Source: Acinetobacter lwoffii
Lineage (GTDB): Bacteria > Pseudomonadota > Gammaproteobacteria > Pseudomonadales > Moraxellaceae
Reading direction: 5' to 3'
DNA: 64,000 nt
Assembly: GCF_015602705.1 (NCBI RefSeq)
Contig: NZ_CP059081.1
Location: 877,702 to 941,701 of the forward strand
The notes beneath the pieces were generated by a model. The model did not search any database. It worked only from the letters and a program-made list of their open reading frames with translations, and was not told the DNA's origin. Positions 47,111 through 56,903 of this stretch are shown here, in pieces (position 1 is the first letter of the stretch; each line of letters opens with the position of its first letter). The position numbers and the translations under genes are program-made.

Positions 47111-47209
47111 ATGCAAAAATTTTAAAAATACTCGACAGTCGAAACTAGAGTATTTCATTTGCATGAAAAGTGATAAAATCCCGGTTTGCTTTTTCTCCTG
47201 TTTTTAATC

Positions 47210-47869
47210 ATGTCCTTTTCCAAAGCCGCCCATATCCTGTTCATTAGTTTTCTGCTGATTGCGCTTTATCTGGGTATTTGTATTCATACTGCCCTGAATG
47301 CACCAGCTTCGGTAACTCAGTATTTATTTAGTGAATCAGGCGCTTTTGAAGTCATGAGCCCATGGTTATGGTACTTGCTGGCAGTGCTGTGTTTGCTTAA
47401 TGTTGAAATCAAACTCAATACCCGAGTCTTTACGGCTATAGCAGCGACATTGTTGGGATTACGGGAAATGGATTTTCATAAGCAGGTGTTTGAAATGAGT
47501 TTTATCAAAACTAATTTCTATCGCAGTGCTGAAATTCCGCTCATGGATAAGCTGCTCGGATTTATTTTATTGCTCGGCATTATTTTTGTCTTTCTGGTAT
47601 TGGCGAAAAAATTGGTTCAAACTATACGAAGCATGAAAGATTCTTTGAATATTGCACATTTTTTTATCTTCCTCACCATTGCCTGTGGCGGACTAAGCAA
47701 GGTGCTGGATCGCACGACCTCAACCCTGAAAGATGAATTCGGCATCCAGTTGGTGCCGCATACTCAAATCATGATTATGACCATTGAGGAAGGGGTAGAA
47801 ATGTTATTGCCAGTTTTATTGATTGTGGCTGTGCTGAGCTATCGTAAAGTACTGAACCAGGCACAATAA
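47210..47869 (+). CDS. Hypothetical inner-membrane protein
   Basis: A 219-residue protein with about five hydrophobic helices and no recognised domain. A GLREMDFHKQVFEMSFIKTNFY segment lies between the second and third helices and may be a conserved cytoplasmic or periplasmic loop; its acidic and histidine residues could bind a ligand. The preferred start is the ATG at 47210; a TTG at 47186 is less likely. A terminator follows. Confidence 0.7.
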   Translation: MSFSKAAHILFISFLLIALYLGICIHTALNAPASVTQYLFSESGAFEVMSPWLWYLLAVLCLLNVEIKLNTRVFTAIAATLLGLREMDFHKQVFEMSFIKTNFYRSAEIPLMDKLLGFILLLGIIFVFLVLAKKLVQTIRSMKDSLNIAHFFIFLTIACGGLSKVLDRTTSTLKDEFGIQLVPHTQIMIMTIEEGVEMLLPVLLIVAVLSYRKVLNQAQ

Positions 47870-47891
47870 AAATATAGAAAAAACGATGAAG

Positions 47892-47923
47892 ATGCGCCAG
47901 TTGATTGGCGCATTTTGTTTTTG
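47892..47923 (+). terminator. Terminator upstream of gyrA region
   Basis: ATGCGCCA/TGGCGCAT stem with a six-base loop and a T-rich tract. Confidence 0.8.
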
Positions 47924-48189
47924 TAGTACTGTATTTCTCAAAATTTGAGGTATTGAAAAATCCTGTCTGGATGCGCTAATTTTCGGTTTTCAAATAACAA
48001 GAAAATGATCACTAAAATGAAGATAATTAACAAGGTTAAGCTGATTATTTCGACACAAAAATACAAGTGTTTATGCTATAATTTAGGGCTGTATTTTAGT
48101 TTTTAACTCAGTCGTTTGAGTTAATGATTTTGCTAGTTTTACGACATATAAATACAAGCCAAAATTGGCTTGTAGAATAAGGAGTATGC
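47924..48189. other. gyrA promoter and leader region
   Basis: No ORF is seen. An extended -10 element TGCTATAAT ends at 48082. The leader of about 100 bases has two perfect hairpins, AACTCA-GTCGTT-TGAGTT (48105-48122) and ACAAGCCA-AAAT-TGGCTTGT (48154-48173). The second ends six bases before the AAGGAG ribosome-binding site. Confidence 0.6.
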
Positions 48190-51171
48190 ATGAGCGTATC
48201 GGAAATTAGACCGATTGCCATTGAGGATGAACTTAAAAGCTCATATCTCGATTATGCGATGAGCGTGATTGTGTCACGTGCATTGCCCGATGTACGAGAT
48301 GGTTTAAAACCTGTTCATCGTCGTGTGCTTTTCGCAATGCACGAATTAGGCAATGACTATAACAAAGCTTATAAAAAGTCTGCACGTGTAGTCGGTGACG
48401 TGATCGGTAAATATCACCCGCATGGTGATTCTGCCGTATATGAAACGATTGTACGTATGGCGCAAGATTTCAGCTTGCGTTACCAATTGGTTGATGGTCA
48501 AGGTAACTTCGGTTCGGTCGATGGCGATAGCGCAGCAGCCATGCGTTATACCGAAGTACGTATGCGTAAACTGACCCACGAACTGTTAGCGGATCTTGAA
48601 AAAGATACCGTCGAGTGGGAAGACAACTACGATGGCTCTGAGCGTATTCCTCAAGTCATGCCAACCCGTGTTCCGAACTTATTAATTAATGGTGTCACTG
48701 GTATTGCAGTCGGTATGGCGACCAATATGGCGCCGCATAACATGACTGAAGTTGTGAATGCGTGTCTGGCCTATGCCAATGATCCTCAAATCAGCATTGA
48801 AGGATTGATGGAACATATTTCTGGTCCGGATTTCCCGACAGGCGGCATCATTTACGGTAAATCAGGTATCGTCGATGCATACCGTACCGGTAAGGGCCGT
48901 TTGCATATCCGTGGTAAATACCATTTCGAAGAAGATCCGAAAAATGGCCGTACCACGATTGTCTTCACTGAAATTCCATATCAGGTCAATAAAGCAAAAA
49001 CCATTGAGCGTATTGCTGAACTGGTCAAAGAGAAAAAACTGGAAGGCATTTCAGAGCTTCGTGACGAGTCTGACAAAGACGGTATGCGTATCGCGATTGA
49101 CCTGAAGCGCGGTGAAAACGCTGAAGTGATCGTGAACAACCTGTTCCAGAACACGCAACTTGAAAACTCTTTCAGCATCAACATGGTTTGTCTGGACAAT
49201 GGCCAACCAAAATTGATGAACCTGAAAGACATCATTGCGGCATTTATCCGTCACCGTCAGGAAGTGGTCACGCGTCGTACCATGTTCGAATTACGCAAAG
49301 CGCGTGAACGTGGGCATATCTTGGAAGGTTTAACCGTTGCCCTGGCGAATATTGATGCCATCATCGAAACCATTAAGAGTTCTGCGAATCCGGCTGAAGC
49401 GCGGGAGCGTTTGCAGGCAGGTGAATGGGCAGGTGGCGGTGTTTTGGCATTGCTAGAAAAAGCCGGTTCAGTTTCTGTTCGTCCGGATGAGATTGAAGGT
49501 GAAGACCCAAGTCGCCCGTTTGGTTTGGATGGCGAGATTTATCGTCTGTCTCCAACCCAGGTGAATGCAATTATGGAACTTCGCTTGCATCGTTTAACTG
49601 GTCTGGAACAAGACAAGTTACATGCTGAATATAGTGAAATCCTGTCACAAATTGCTGAACTGACTGCAATTTTGAATGACTTTAATCTGTTGATGAATGT
49701 CATTCGTGAAGAGCTGGCCTTGATTCTTCAGCAGTATGGCGATGCGCGTAAAACGTCGATTGTCGAGTCACGTATCGATTTCTCTCGTGAAGATCTGATT
49801 CCTGAAGAGCAAATGGTTCTGACGGTATCGAAATCAGGTTATGCGAAAACTCAACCATTGTCTGATTACGCTGCACAGCGTCGTGGTGGCCGTGGTAAGT
49901 CTGCGACCAGCATGAAAGAAGATGATTACATTCAACATCTGATTGTGACGTCAAGTCATGCGACAGTACTTTGCTTTACCAACGTTGGTAAGGTCTATCG
50001 TCTGAAAGTCTATGAAGTGCCGCAAGCATCACGTGGTGCCAAAGGTCGCCCAATGGTGAACTTGCTGCCACTGGATGAAAACGAGACTATTACCGCGATC
50101 TTGCCTGTCATTGACGCGCCGAAGAAATTTAAAGAACGTCTGGCTGACTTCAAGGCATTTGTAAAAGCCAATGCAGCGCAGTTGCAAGCCAATGAAGTGA
50201 TCAATGCTCATTTTGCCGAGCTTGAAGCTGCCCTGACTGAATCTGAAGATGGTGCGGATGATATTTCTGATGCATTGCGTATTCAATTGAAACAGTTGGG
50301 CTTGGAGCTTTCTGCAACAGACCTTGATGATGACATTATCAATGACTTTGCTCAGCAGGCTGAAGCGGTACGTAAAAACTTCTATGTGTTTATGGCGACT
50401 GAATACGGTACGATTAAACGTGTAGAGCTTGAACAGTTCTCAAATGTTCGTTCAAACGGTTTACGTGCGATTGAGCTGAATGGCGATGATACCCTCATCG
50501 GTGTAGCGATTACTGATGGCGAACAGCAAATCATGTTGTTCTCGAACGAAGGTAAAGCCATTCGCTTCGCAGAGACTGATGTACGTTCAATGGGCCGTTC
50601 TGCCAAAGGTGTACGTGGTATGCGCGTGACTATTGGTGCAGCTGCACAGCTAGAAGAAAATGATGAAACTGAGATCGAGTCTGATGACGAAGATGGCTCA
50701 GATTCAGCATTGATTAGCCGAATCGTATCACTGGTTGTTGTACCTGAAACTGGCGAAGTACTGTGTGCATCTGAAAATGGTTATGGTAAACGTACTCCAG
50801 TAGACGACTTCCCGACCAAGAAACGTGGCGGTAAGGGCGTGATTGCGATCAAGACCTCTGAACGTAATGGTCAATTGGTGGGCGCTGTTGCCATCGATGC
50901 TTCTAAAGAACTGATGCTAATCTCTGATGGTGGTACGCTGGTTCGTACCCGTGCATCTGAAGTGGCGCAAACTGGTCGTAACGCACAGGGTGTTCGTCTG
51001 ATCCGCTTAGGTAATGAGGAATTGCTGGTCGGTGTGGTTTCAATCGAAGCTGTTGAAGAAGACGAGTTTGTTGAAGCGATTGAAGGTGCAGAATCTTTAG
51101 TGGCTGAAATGGATGCAGTTGCTGAAACTGAGCAAGTTGCAAAAGATGGTGAAAATTCAGTAGAAGAATAA
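48190..51171 (+). CDS. gyrA: DNA gyrase subunit A with enlarged C-terminal domain
   Basis: A 993-residue type II topoisomerase subunit; E. coli GyrA has 875. The catalytic tyrosine is Tyr120 in [10 protein letters not shown]. The quinolone region reads [13 protein letters not shown] with Ser81 and Glu85, the wild-type, susceptible form. The GyrA box QRRGGRG is present. Two extra segments explain the length: about 85 residues at 645-729 between two blades of the C-terminal beta-pinwheel, rich in Ala, Glu and Leu and helical-looking, and an acidic stretch at about 821-841 ([15 protein letters not shown]). The acidic tail after 965 is also long. No frameshift is needed to explain these segments. 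Confidence 0.96.
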   Translation: MSVSEIRPIAIEDELKSSYLDYAMSVIVSRALPDVRDGLKPVHRRVLFAMHELGNDYNKAYKKSARVVGDVIGKYHPHGDSAVYETIVRMAQDFSLRYQLVDGQGNFGSVDGDSAAAMRYTEVRMRKLTHELLADLEKDTVEWEDNYDGSERIPQVMPTRVPNLLINGVTGIAVGMATNMAPHNMTEVVNACLAYANDPQISIEGLMEHISGPDFPTGGIIYGKSGIVDAYRTGKGRLHIRGKYHFEEDPKNGRTTIVFTEIPYQVNKAKTIERIAELVKEKKLEGISELRDESDKDGMRIAIDLKRGENAEVIVNNLFQNTQLENSFSINMVCLDNGQPKLMNLKDIIAAFIRHRQEVVTRRTMFELRKARERGHILEGLTVALANIDAIIETIKSSANPAEARERLQAGEWAGGGVLALLEKAGSVSVRPDEIEGEDPSRPFGLDGEIYRLSPTQVNAIMELRLHRLTGLEQDKLHAEYSEILSQIAELTAILNDFNLLMNVIREELALILQQYGDARKTSIVESRIDFSREDLIPEEQMVLTVSKSGYAKTQPLSDYAAQRRGGRGKSATSMKEDDYIQHLIVTSSHATVLCFTNVGKVYRLKVYEVPQASRGAKGRPMVNLLPLDENETITAILPVIDAPKKFKERLADFKAFVKANAAQLQANEVINAHFAELEAALTESEDGADDISDALRIQLKQLGLELSATDLDDDIINDFAQQAEAVRKNFYVFMATEYGTIKRVELEQFSNVRSNGLRAIELNGDDTLIGVAITDGEQQIMLFSNEGKAIRFAETDVRSMGRSAKGVRGMRVTIGAAAQLEENDETEIESDDEDGSDSALISRIVSLVVVPETGEVLCASENGYGKRTPVDDFPTKKRGGKGVIAIKTSERNGQLVGAVAIDASKELMLISDGGTLVRTRASEVAQTGRNAQGVRLIRLGNEELLVGVVSIEAVEEDEFVEAIEGAESLVAEMDAVAETEQVAKDGENSVEE

Positions 51172-51184
51172 ATTTTTTACTGAT

Positions 51185-51210
51185 AAAAAGGGCGCTTCGG
51201 CGTCCTTTTT
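51185..51210 (+). terminator. Terminator of gyrA
   Basis: AAAAAGGGCGC/GCGTCCTTTTT stem with a TTCG loop. Confidence 0.85.
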
Positions 51211-51239
51211 TATAAACCTTGACTGCATAAGGGTAAACG

Positions 51240-51665
51240 ATGAAAACCAAATTAATGTTGTTGGCAGCAGCGGTCGCATTGAGTGGCTGTAATTCAATGG
51301 ACAATATTCCGAATCCGAGTCCTGAACAGGAAAAGGCGGCACAGCTGGCTTATGAGGATTTGCGTGACGGGAAATATGAGGAATTTCTGGATCAGTTAGA
51401 GCCGCAGTTGCAAACCCAGTTTAAGGACAATGAAAAGCTGATGAAACGCTTTTCACGTTCAATTCCTCAAGGTGAATACAAGTCTAAGACTTTAATGACC
51501 AAAGAGATTGAAGAAGCAACTAATCAGCCTGGGCAATATAAGGTCAGCTATGAAATTGCCTATCCGGAGAATCTAGTTCAGTATGATGTGAGTTTTGATA
51601 AGCCGAATGGCAGCAACAAGATTCGTAATTTCAATATTCAGGTCTTTGGCGAATCGAGTAAATAA
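51240..51665 (+). CDS. Small lipoprotein, function unknown
   Basis: A 141-residue lipoprotein. The signal peptide ends in the lipobox LSGC at about residues 14-17. The mature part, a DUF3887-like alpha/beta fold by appearance (AYEDLRDGKYEEFLDQLEPQLQ), may bind something at the membrane surface. It lies after a gyrA terminator and converges with the export operon. Function is not known. Confidence 0.8.
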   Translation: MKTKLMLLAAAVALSGCNSMDNIPNPSPEQEKAAQLAYEDLRDGKYEEFLDQLEPQLQTQFKDNEKLMKRFSRSIPQGEYKSKTLMTKEIEEATNQPGQYKVSYEIAYPENLVQYDVSFDKPNGSNKIRNFNIQVFGESSK

Positions 51666-51692
51666 GTGGAATAGGGGCATTGCTATAATGCT

Positions 51693-52793
51693 CTATCTGC
51701 TTTGATGACTAGGAATTAAACGTCGATAAGCCAAGAAAAAGCACAAGCTACCGATCATTCCAAGATAGAGCAGCTTAGGCAAGATCAGTGTTGTAGGCAC
51801 ACCCATTTGATTGAGTTGAATAAACATCTGCACAATTTGGGTGGAAGGCAGGATTTCGCCAACGACTTGCATCCAGATGGGCATGGCAGCATGCGGCCAG
51901 GCCGCACCAGATAAAAAGAACAGTGGAATGGAAGTGAATACAATGACATGACCCGCACGTTCCGGCAGATCCAGAAAACTGGCGAATAGGCAGGTCATGC
52001 CAATTATCGTGTAGATAAAAACTGGAACAGCCAGTAGCATCCCGAGCAGGTTGCCACCGCGCGGATAATCAAATAGCCAGAAGCTAAAGCCGAATAAATA
52101 GAAACATCCCAGACAACCAATGGTGAAGACCGCTAAACACATCCCAATCAATGCATTTGTGTTTAATTCTATTTTTCTTTCCCGATATACCAAAATCAGC
52201 ATACTCAAACCCAAAAGAATGGTTTGGTGGATAATTAAAGGTGCAACCGCAGGAAAGACATAGCTGCCATAGCCGGACAGCGGATTAAATAAAGGAATTT
52301 GATGCACAGAAAGAGCAGGTGAAAAATCCGAGACCTTGCTAAAGCGTTCAGTATAGTCTGCCAAAGTTTGCTCAACGGATGTGGCTAAGCCCAGACCAAT
52401 TTGTTTGGTCACTAAAAAGTTGGCAGTGCTTAAATACAGTCCAATTCCGCCTGTTTCACCATGCCTTAAGCTTTGCGATAAATTGTCCGGTAGTAACAAG
52501 ATACCATCGGCTTTTTGAGATTCAACCCATTGTTTGGCTTCGGCAAAATTGCCGGTAATCGCCTCAATTTCCACATTGGGGCTTTGTGCCACCTGACCAA
52601 TAATACGGGTGCTTAAGTTACTTTGTTCTTCATCGACAATAATAATCGGTAAGGCTTCAGCCTGCTGTGCCTGATAAGCGGTTGGATAAAAAAAACTGTA
52701 AAACAAGACAGATAGAATCAGCGTGGTAAAGATTGTGCCGTGACTGACAATATCTTTAAAGCTTTGTAGATAGTAAAACCAAAGGGATTTCAT
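51693..52793 (-). CDS. ABC-2 type permease, second in export operon
   Basis: A 366-residue membrane protein of the ABC2_membrane_3 type (YhhJ/YbhR-like). One helix at the N-terminus (about 20-40) precedes a large periplasmic domain, then five helices from about 175. Start and upstream stop overlap by four bases. It is the last gene of a TolC-HlyD-permease-permease operon with no ABC ATPase gene in it. The substrate is unknown. Confidence 0.87.
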   Translation of the reverse strand: MKSLWFYYLQSFKDIVSHGTIFTTLILSVLFYSFFYPTAYQAQQAEALPIIIVDEEQSNLSTRIIGQVAQSPNVEIEAITGNFAEAKQWVESQKADGILLLPDNLSQSLRHGETGGIGLYLSTANFLVTKQIGLGLATSVEQTLADYTERFSKVSDFSPALSVHQIPLFNPLSGYGSYVFPAVAPLIIHQTILLGLSMLILVYRERKIELNTNALIGMCLAVFTIGCLGCFYLFGFSFWLFDYPRGGNLLGMLLAVPVFIYTIIGMTCLFASFLDLPERAGHVIVFTSIPLFFLSGAAWPHAAMPIWMQVVGEILPSTQIVQMFIQLNQMGVPTTLILPKLLYLGMIGSLCFFLAYRRLIPSHQSR

Positions 52794-53920
52794 GGTGTTG
52801 CTCCTTTGGCGATTTTTTTAAGAAACAGATAAGCCAGCAGAGCGTAGACTAGGGCATAGATCAGCAGCATGAATCCAGCTTGCAGTGAAATATGCAATGG
52901 ACTACCAATCACCCATTGTTCAGTTTGTAATTTGGCATAGGGCGTGAACGGAATAATATTGGACCAAAACTGGGTGAATAGGGGCGCATTATTTAAAGGT
53001 AAAGTCACACCGGCAAAACTTAAAGATGAACCGCCATAGACCGCAATGATGCCAAAAGATTTACTTAAATCTTTGGTTGCCAGAACCACTGCACTGCTTA
53101 AAAATGCATAAGCGCTATATAGCAGAAATTGTGCCGATAGAATCAGAGCGAGCGAGCCGGCAACAAACCAGCCGCGAATTTCAATCAGCCAGAACATCCA
53201 GATCCAGGTCCATAGACTAAAAATAGCCACATAGACCAGGTTCTTAGACAGTAATGCCATCCAGATGGATGAGTTGCTAATCCAGCTTGTTAAGGTCTGC
53301 CGCTTCAGTTCCTGACCGACGGAAAATGCCATACAACAACACAGTAGTAAATGCAGAATTGCCGGAATGACATAGGGTTCCAGATAGAATTCATAATTCA
53401 GCTGCGGATTATACAGTGGCGATATTTTGATATGCGGTGACGGTGCTTCGAGAGAGGGCAGCCGGTTGCCCAGATATTGCTGTCCGCTAAATTCAGCGAG
53501 TGCTTGCAGGGTACTAACCAGCATGGCAGACGAAATGGTATTTCCGATACTGAAATAACTCTGGTTAAAGGCAATACTGATGTCAGCATCCTGGGCACGA
53601 ACCAGACGTTGCTCGGCGCCGCTGGGAATATGGATATAACCCCAAATTTTATTTTGATTTAGCAGGCGCTCAATCTCAGCTGTTTGTTCCGACACCGTAG
53701 CAATTTTAAGAGTATGATTCAGCGCCATATGCTGATAAATGCTTTGACTCAGCGCACTCTGATCTTGATCAATAATCGCAATCGGTAAATGATCCGGTTT
53801 CCCTTGAGCAAACATGCTGCTGAATAAAATAATCACCACTGCAGGTGCCAGCGTGACCAGACACAGATCCCATTTTTCTCGGAGCAGATAGCGCAGTTCG
53901 CGCCATATACCCGTCCACAT
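52790..53920 (-). CDS. ABC-2 type permease, first in export operon
   Basis: A 376-residue membrane protein of the same family as the next gene, likely forming a heterodimer. One N-terminal helix, a periplasmic domain of about 140 residues, then five helices. The start overlaps the HlyD stop as TAATG, so translation is coupled. No Walker motifs are present in it or its neighbours. Confidence 0.87.
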   Translation of the reverse strand: MWTGIWRELRYLLREKWDLCLVTLAPAVVIILFSSMFAQGKPDHLPIAIIDQDQSALSQSIYQHMALNHTLKIATVSEQTAEIERLLNQNKIWGYIHIPSGAEQRLVRAQDADISIAFNQSYFSIGNTISSAMLVSTLQALAEFSGQQYLGNRLPSLEAPSPHIKISPLYNPQLNYEFYLEPYVIPAILHLLLCCCMAFSVGQELKRQTLTSWISNSSIWMALLSKNLVYVAIFSLWTWIWMFWLIEIRGWFVAGSLALILSAQFLLYSAYAFLSSAVVLATKDLSKSFGIIAVYGGSSLSFAGVTLPLNNAPLFTQFWSNIIPFTPYAKLQTEQWVIGSPLHISLQAGFMLLIYALVYALLAYLFLKKIAKGATP

Positions 53921-55050
53921 TATGGGGTCTCTTTCAGTTTAAATAATACGCTCATCCCGACTTTCAGTTCAGGAATCGCTGGTGCGGGTACAAGATGCAG
54001 CTTAAAACTTCGCACATCATAACCGCCGGTTTGGCGTGTGGTCTTAATGGTGGCAAATTCACCTTCAGCACTGATCTGCTTGATTTTAAAAGTGGCGGTT
54101 TTATCTAGGGCGGGAATATAACCTTCAATACTGCTCATTTTCTGAAACGGGGCATATTGGTCTTCACGAATATTCAGACTCACCCACATTTGATCTTCAA
54201 TCAGGCTGACCACAGGGACTGCGGTGGCTACCAGCTCCGAGACTTTGCCATAGGTTTTAGACACCGTTCCGTTTACAGGTGCTACTAATTGGGTTTCTGC
54301 CTCTAATGCATTGGCTTCATTCAGCGCAGCCTGGGCAATATCTACTTGTGCATCGGCAGAACTCTTTTGCTGCGAGGTGCTGCCACGTTTGGCACGTGCG
54401 TATTGCTGATACGCTGCTTCTGTCATTTGTGCCGCTGATTGACTGGCTGCATACAATTCATCACGGCGCTGGCGTGAAATCACACCTTCCTTAAATAAAT
54501 TTGCACCACGCTCATAAGAAACTTTGGCTAAATTTTGCTGTGCTTTCAGCGATTGCCAGTTGGCATACAGGCTCGCGATATTTTCTTCTTGCGAGCCACG
54601 TTCAGCAGTCGATTGTAAGGCCAGCGCAGATTGTAAAGCCGCTGCGGCTTGCTGTTTTTTGGCCTGAATTTCCGGGCTGTTTAAGCGCACCAGCACATCG
54701 CCTTTTTTGACCCGCTGACCTTCTTCTACATAGATTTCTTCAATACGGCTTGGCACTTTGGTCGCCACCTGAACCGTTTCAGCTTCTACACGACCCTGCA
54801 ATTCCAGCGGAGCCGGTTGGTAGCTTTTCCATAATCCAAATGCGATGACTGCCAGCAGAACTGGAATCAGGGCGAGCAATAAATATTTTTTCTTTTTAGC
54901 GATTTCAGGAGCTTGTTGTTGCTCGGTCGAAGTCGTCGCGTTGTTTTCTATTTCAGTTTTTGTTTCTACCTGTTGCGCAGGCGATTTTTCTGTATCGCTG
55001 GATGAAGCCGCTTCATTCACAGGATCATTGGGTTTTTGATCTTCGTTCAT
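53920..55050 (-). CDS. HlyD-family membrane fusion protein
   Basis: About 376 residues. A polar, Glu/Thr-rich N-terminal tail of about 55 residues precedes one transmembrane helix (KKKYLLLALIPVLLAVIAFGLW). Then come the lipoyl-like strand with RVEAETVQVATKVPSRIEEIYVEEGQRVKKGDVLVRLN, a coiled-coil hairpin and the beta-barrel domain. The preferred start is the ATG at 55050 with GGAG upstream; an ATG at 55062, overlapping the TolC stop as TAATG, is also possible. It links inner permeases and the outer channel. Confidence 0.88.
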   Translation of the reverse strand: MNEDQKPNDPVNEAASSSDTEKSPAQQVETKTEIENNATTSTEQQQAPEIAKKKKYLLLALIPVLLAVIAFGLWKSYQPAPLELQGRVEAETVQVATKVPSRIEEIYVEEGQRVKKGDVLVRLNSPEIQAKKQQAAAALQSALALQSTAERGSQEENIASLYANWQSLKAQQNLAKVSYERGANLFKEGVISRQRRDELYAASQSAAQMTEAAYQQYARAKRGSTSQQKSSADAQVDIAQAALNEANALEAETQLVAPVNGTVSKTYGKVSELVATAVPVVSLIEDQMWVSLNIREDQYAPFQKMSSIEGYIPALDKTATFKIKQISAEGEFATIKTTRQTGGYDVRSFKLHLVPAPAIPELKVGMSVLFKLKETP

Positions 55051-55061
55051 GTTCGGCTCCA

Positions 55062-56543
55062 TTAGCGAATATAGTGAGTGTTGGTATGTTGAATGTAGGT
55101 CGGAAATTCTGTAATCGAGCCATGGCTTTGTAATAGTGTGGCCAGTGACATCACATATTTGTAGGCATTCAAGGCAGTTTCGGCTCGTAGTCCACTCAGC
55201 ACATTTTGTGCATCGATGACCTGTATGGCGGTGCCCATATCTTCTTTAAAGGACAATTCTTGTATGCGTAAATTTTCCTGTGCGGCTTTCAAGTTTTGTG
55301 CCAGAAGCGCATCACTTTGCTGTGCACTGAGTGCTTCGCTATAAGATTTATAAATCAGATTTTCAATTTCCTGCTGGGTGCGTGCAGTGAGCAGTTCTGT
55401 GGCAGAGCGTTTGAGTTCGGCAGCCTGAATATTTTTGTTTTTATCGATCCCGGAAAACAGGTTATAGCGTGCGGCAACCCCGACAATCCAGTTTTCATTT
55501 TGATCCAGACTATATTCGCCAAAAGCAAAAACATTTGGTTTTTTCGCTGCTTGCTGGGCTTTGACATTGGCTTGAGCCAATTGGGTATCCAGCTGCATTT
55601 TTTGAATTAGCGCAGAGTTCTGACTAAAGGTTTTCAGCAGATGATTTAAGGCCTGTGGCTCGGTTTTATTGACAAATAAAGGCGTCGAAAGTTCGGTGAT
55701 GCCGCTTTCCTGAAGCAGATTATTCAGCTGGAACAGGGCTGCATTCAAATTGGCTTGCGTATTTTGCTGGCTGCGCTCGGCATTATTGCGTGCCACTTCA
55801 AATTGCATGCGTTGGCCTTTACTGATAAAACCTTGCTGTTCCATCTTTAAGGCATTGCGATAATGCTGCTGCATGGCATTCAGATTAAACAGCGCAGCTG
55901 CATGCAGTTGCTTTTGGAGCTGTACATTAAAATAACTTTGAATCAGTTCAAAACGCTGCGTATCTTGCTGCTGTTTGTTGCTGAGCTGACTACGACCGAC
56001 CTGAATATTGGCAATTTCTTTGGCACTACGGGTGAGGCCTCCAGTATATATTGGCATAATCACGGAAACAGTGGGGCGAATCACCTGATCTTCAAGGATG
56101 ACATTAGACGTATCCGGAATCAGACCAACTCCGCTATGAATAGTATTGTTAAGTCCATCACGCAGTGGATCGGTAATACCTGCAGGTAGATCCACGCCAT
56201 TACTGGCCTCCCACTCATTAAGCCGGCCATTCACGCCTTGAGAGAGTGAATTCTCCAGATTATTTTTAAATTGCTTTAATGGAATATCGACTTCACTGTG
56301 AAAGGCATAGGCACGAACATTCAGGTCGACACGTGGCAGACCTACGCCTTTTACTGCTTCAGCTTCAAGTTTTGAAGCCTGTTCCAGACTTTGATAGGCT
56401 TGGCTGCTATAAGAATTTTGCAACAACTGACGTTCAGCATCCTGAAAGCTGATGCTCTGCGCATGAGCAAAGCTGCCATACATCATCGATACAAGCAGAT
56501 TTAACCCCCAGACAAGCTGTCTTTTATTTTTCTTTAAGTTCAT
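55062..56543 (-). CDS. TolC-family outer-membrane channel protein
   Basis: A 493-residue outer-membrane efflux protein. The signal peptide (about 1-29, ending FAHAQS) follows the ATG at 56543; the frame extends upstream to a TTG at 56597 but that start would spoil the signal. Two outer-membrane efflux repeats are seen, with coiled-coil segments rich in Gln/Ala/Leu (about 220-290 and 420-470). It is the first gene of the export operon. No lipobox was found. Confidence 0.88.
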   Translation of the reverse strand: MNLKKNKRQLVWGLNLLVSMMYGSFAHAQSISFQDAERQLLQNSYSSQAYQSLEQASKLEAEAVKGVGLPRVDLNVRAYAFHSEVDIPLKQFKNNLENSLSQGVNGRLNEWEASNGVDLPAGITDPLRDGLNNTIHSGVGLIPDTSNVILEDQVIRPTVSVIMPIYTGGLTRSAKEIANIQVGRSQLSNKQQQDTQRFELIQSYFNVQLQKQLHAAALFNLNAMQQHYRNALKMEQQGFISKGQRMQFEVARNNAERSQQNTQANLNAALFQLNNLLQESGITELSTPLFVNKTEPQALNHLLKTFSQNSALIQKMQLDTQLAQANVKAQQAAKKPNVFAFGEYSLDQNENWIVGVAARYNLFSGIDKNKNIQAAELKRSATELLTARTQQEIENLIYKSYSEALSAQQSDALLAQNLKAAQENLRIQELSFKEDMGTAIQVIDAQNVLSGLRAETALNAYKYVMSLATLLQSHGSITEFPTYIQHTNTHYIR

Positions 56544-56903
56544 AAGGTCGCTAAACTGATTTAAAGCCGGTAATGTTATCCGGCTAGTATAAATCAAAGG
56601 TATGCAGATAGAACTAGTGTAAAGTTATAGTATTGTTTCTTGTACATCTGTATTTCAAATACTTATCGGCTATTTTTGATGGAATATCTAAAATTAAAAA
56701 ATAGCTTAATTTTGAATATTTTCAATTGTTAGTGCAAAGATGATAAAAACAGCAGGCTAAAATACTGGTCAATTTATCTTGTGAATCTACATTGATTTTT
56801 TGACTCTATCTTGACTCATAGATTGAAATAATTTTGTGCAAGACCCTGCCAGATATGGTTAAATGCCATCATTTTATTGTGTTTCACTCTGAAAGGAAAA
56901 ATC
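56544..56903. other. 360-base divergent intergenic region upstream of serC
   Basis: No gene is seen. It is AT-rich and must carry promoters for the TolC operon and serC. TTGACT motifs near 56799 and 56810 are possible -35 elements. No operator was recognised. Confidence 0.5.

Noticed and set aside
49500..51171. Frameshift or assembly artefact as cause of the long GyrA
   Set aside because: The reading frame stays open, codon use is normal in the inserted segments, and the conserved blades resume in frame.
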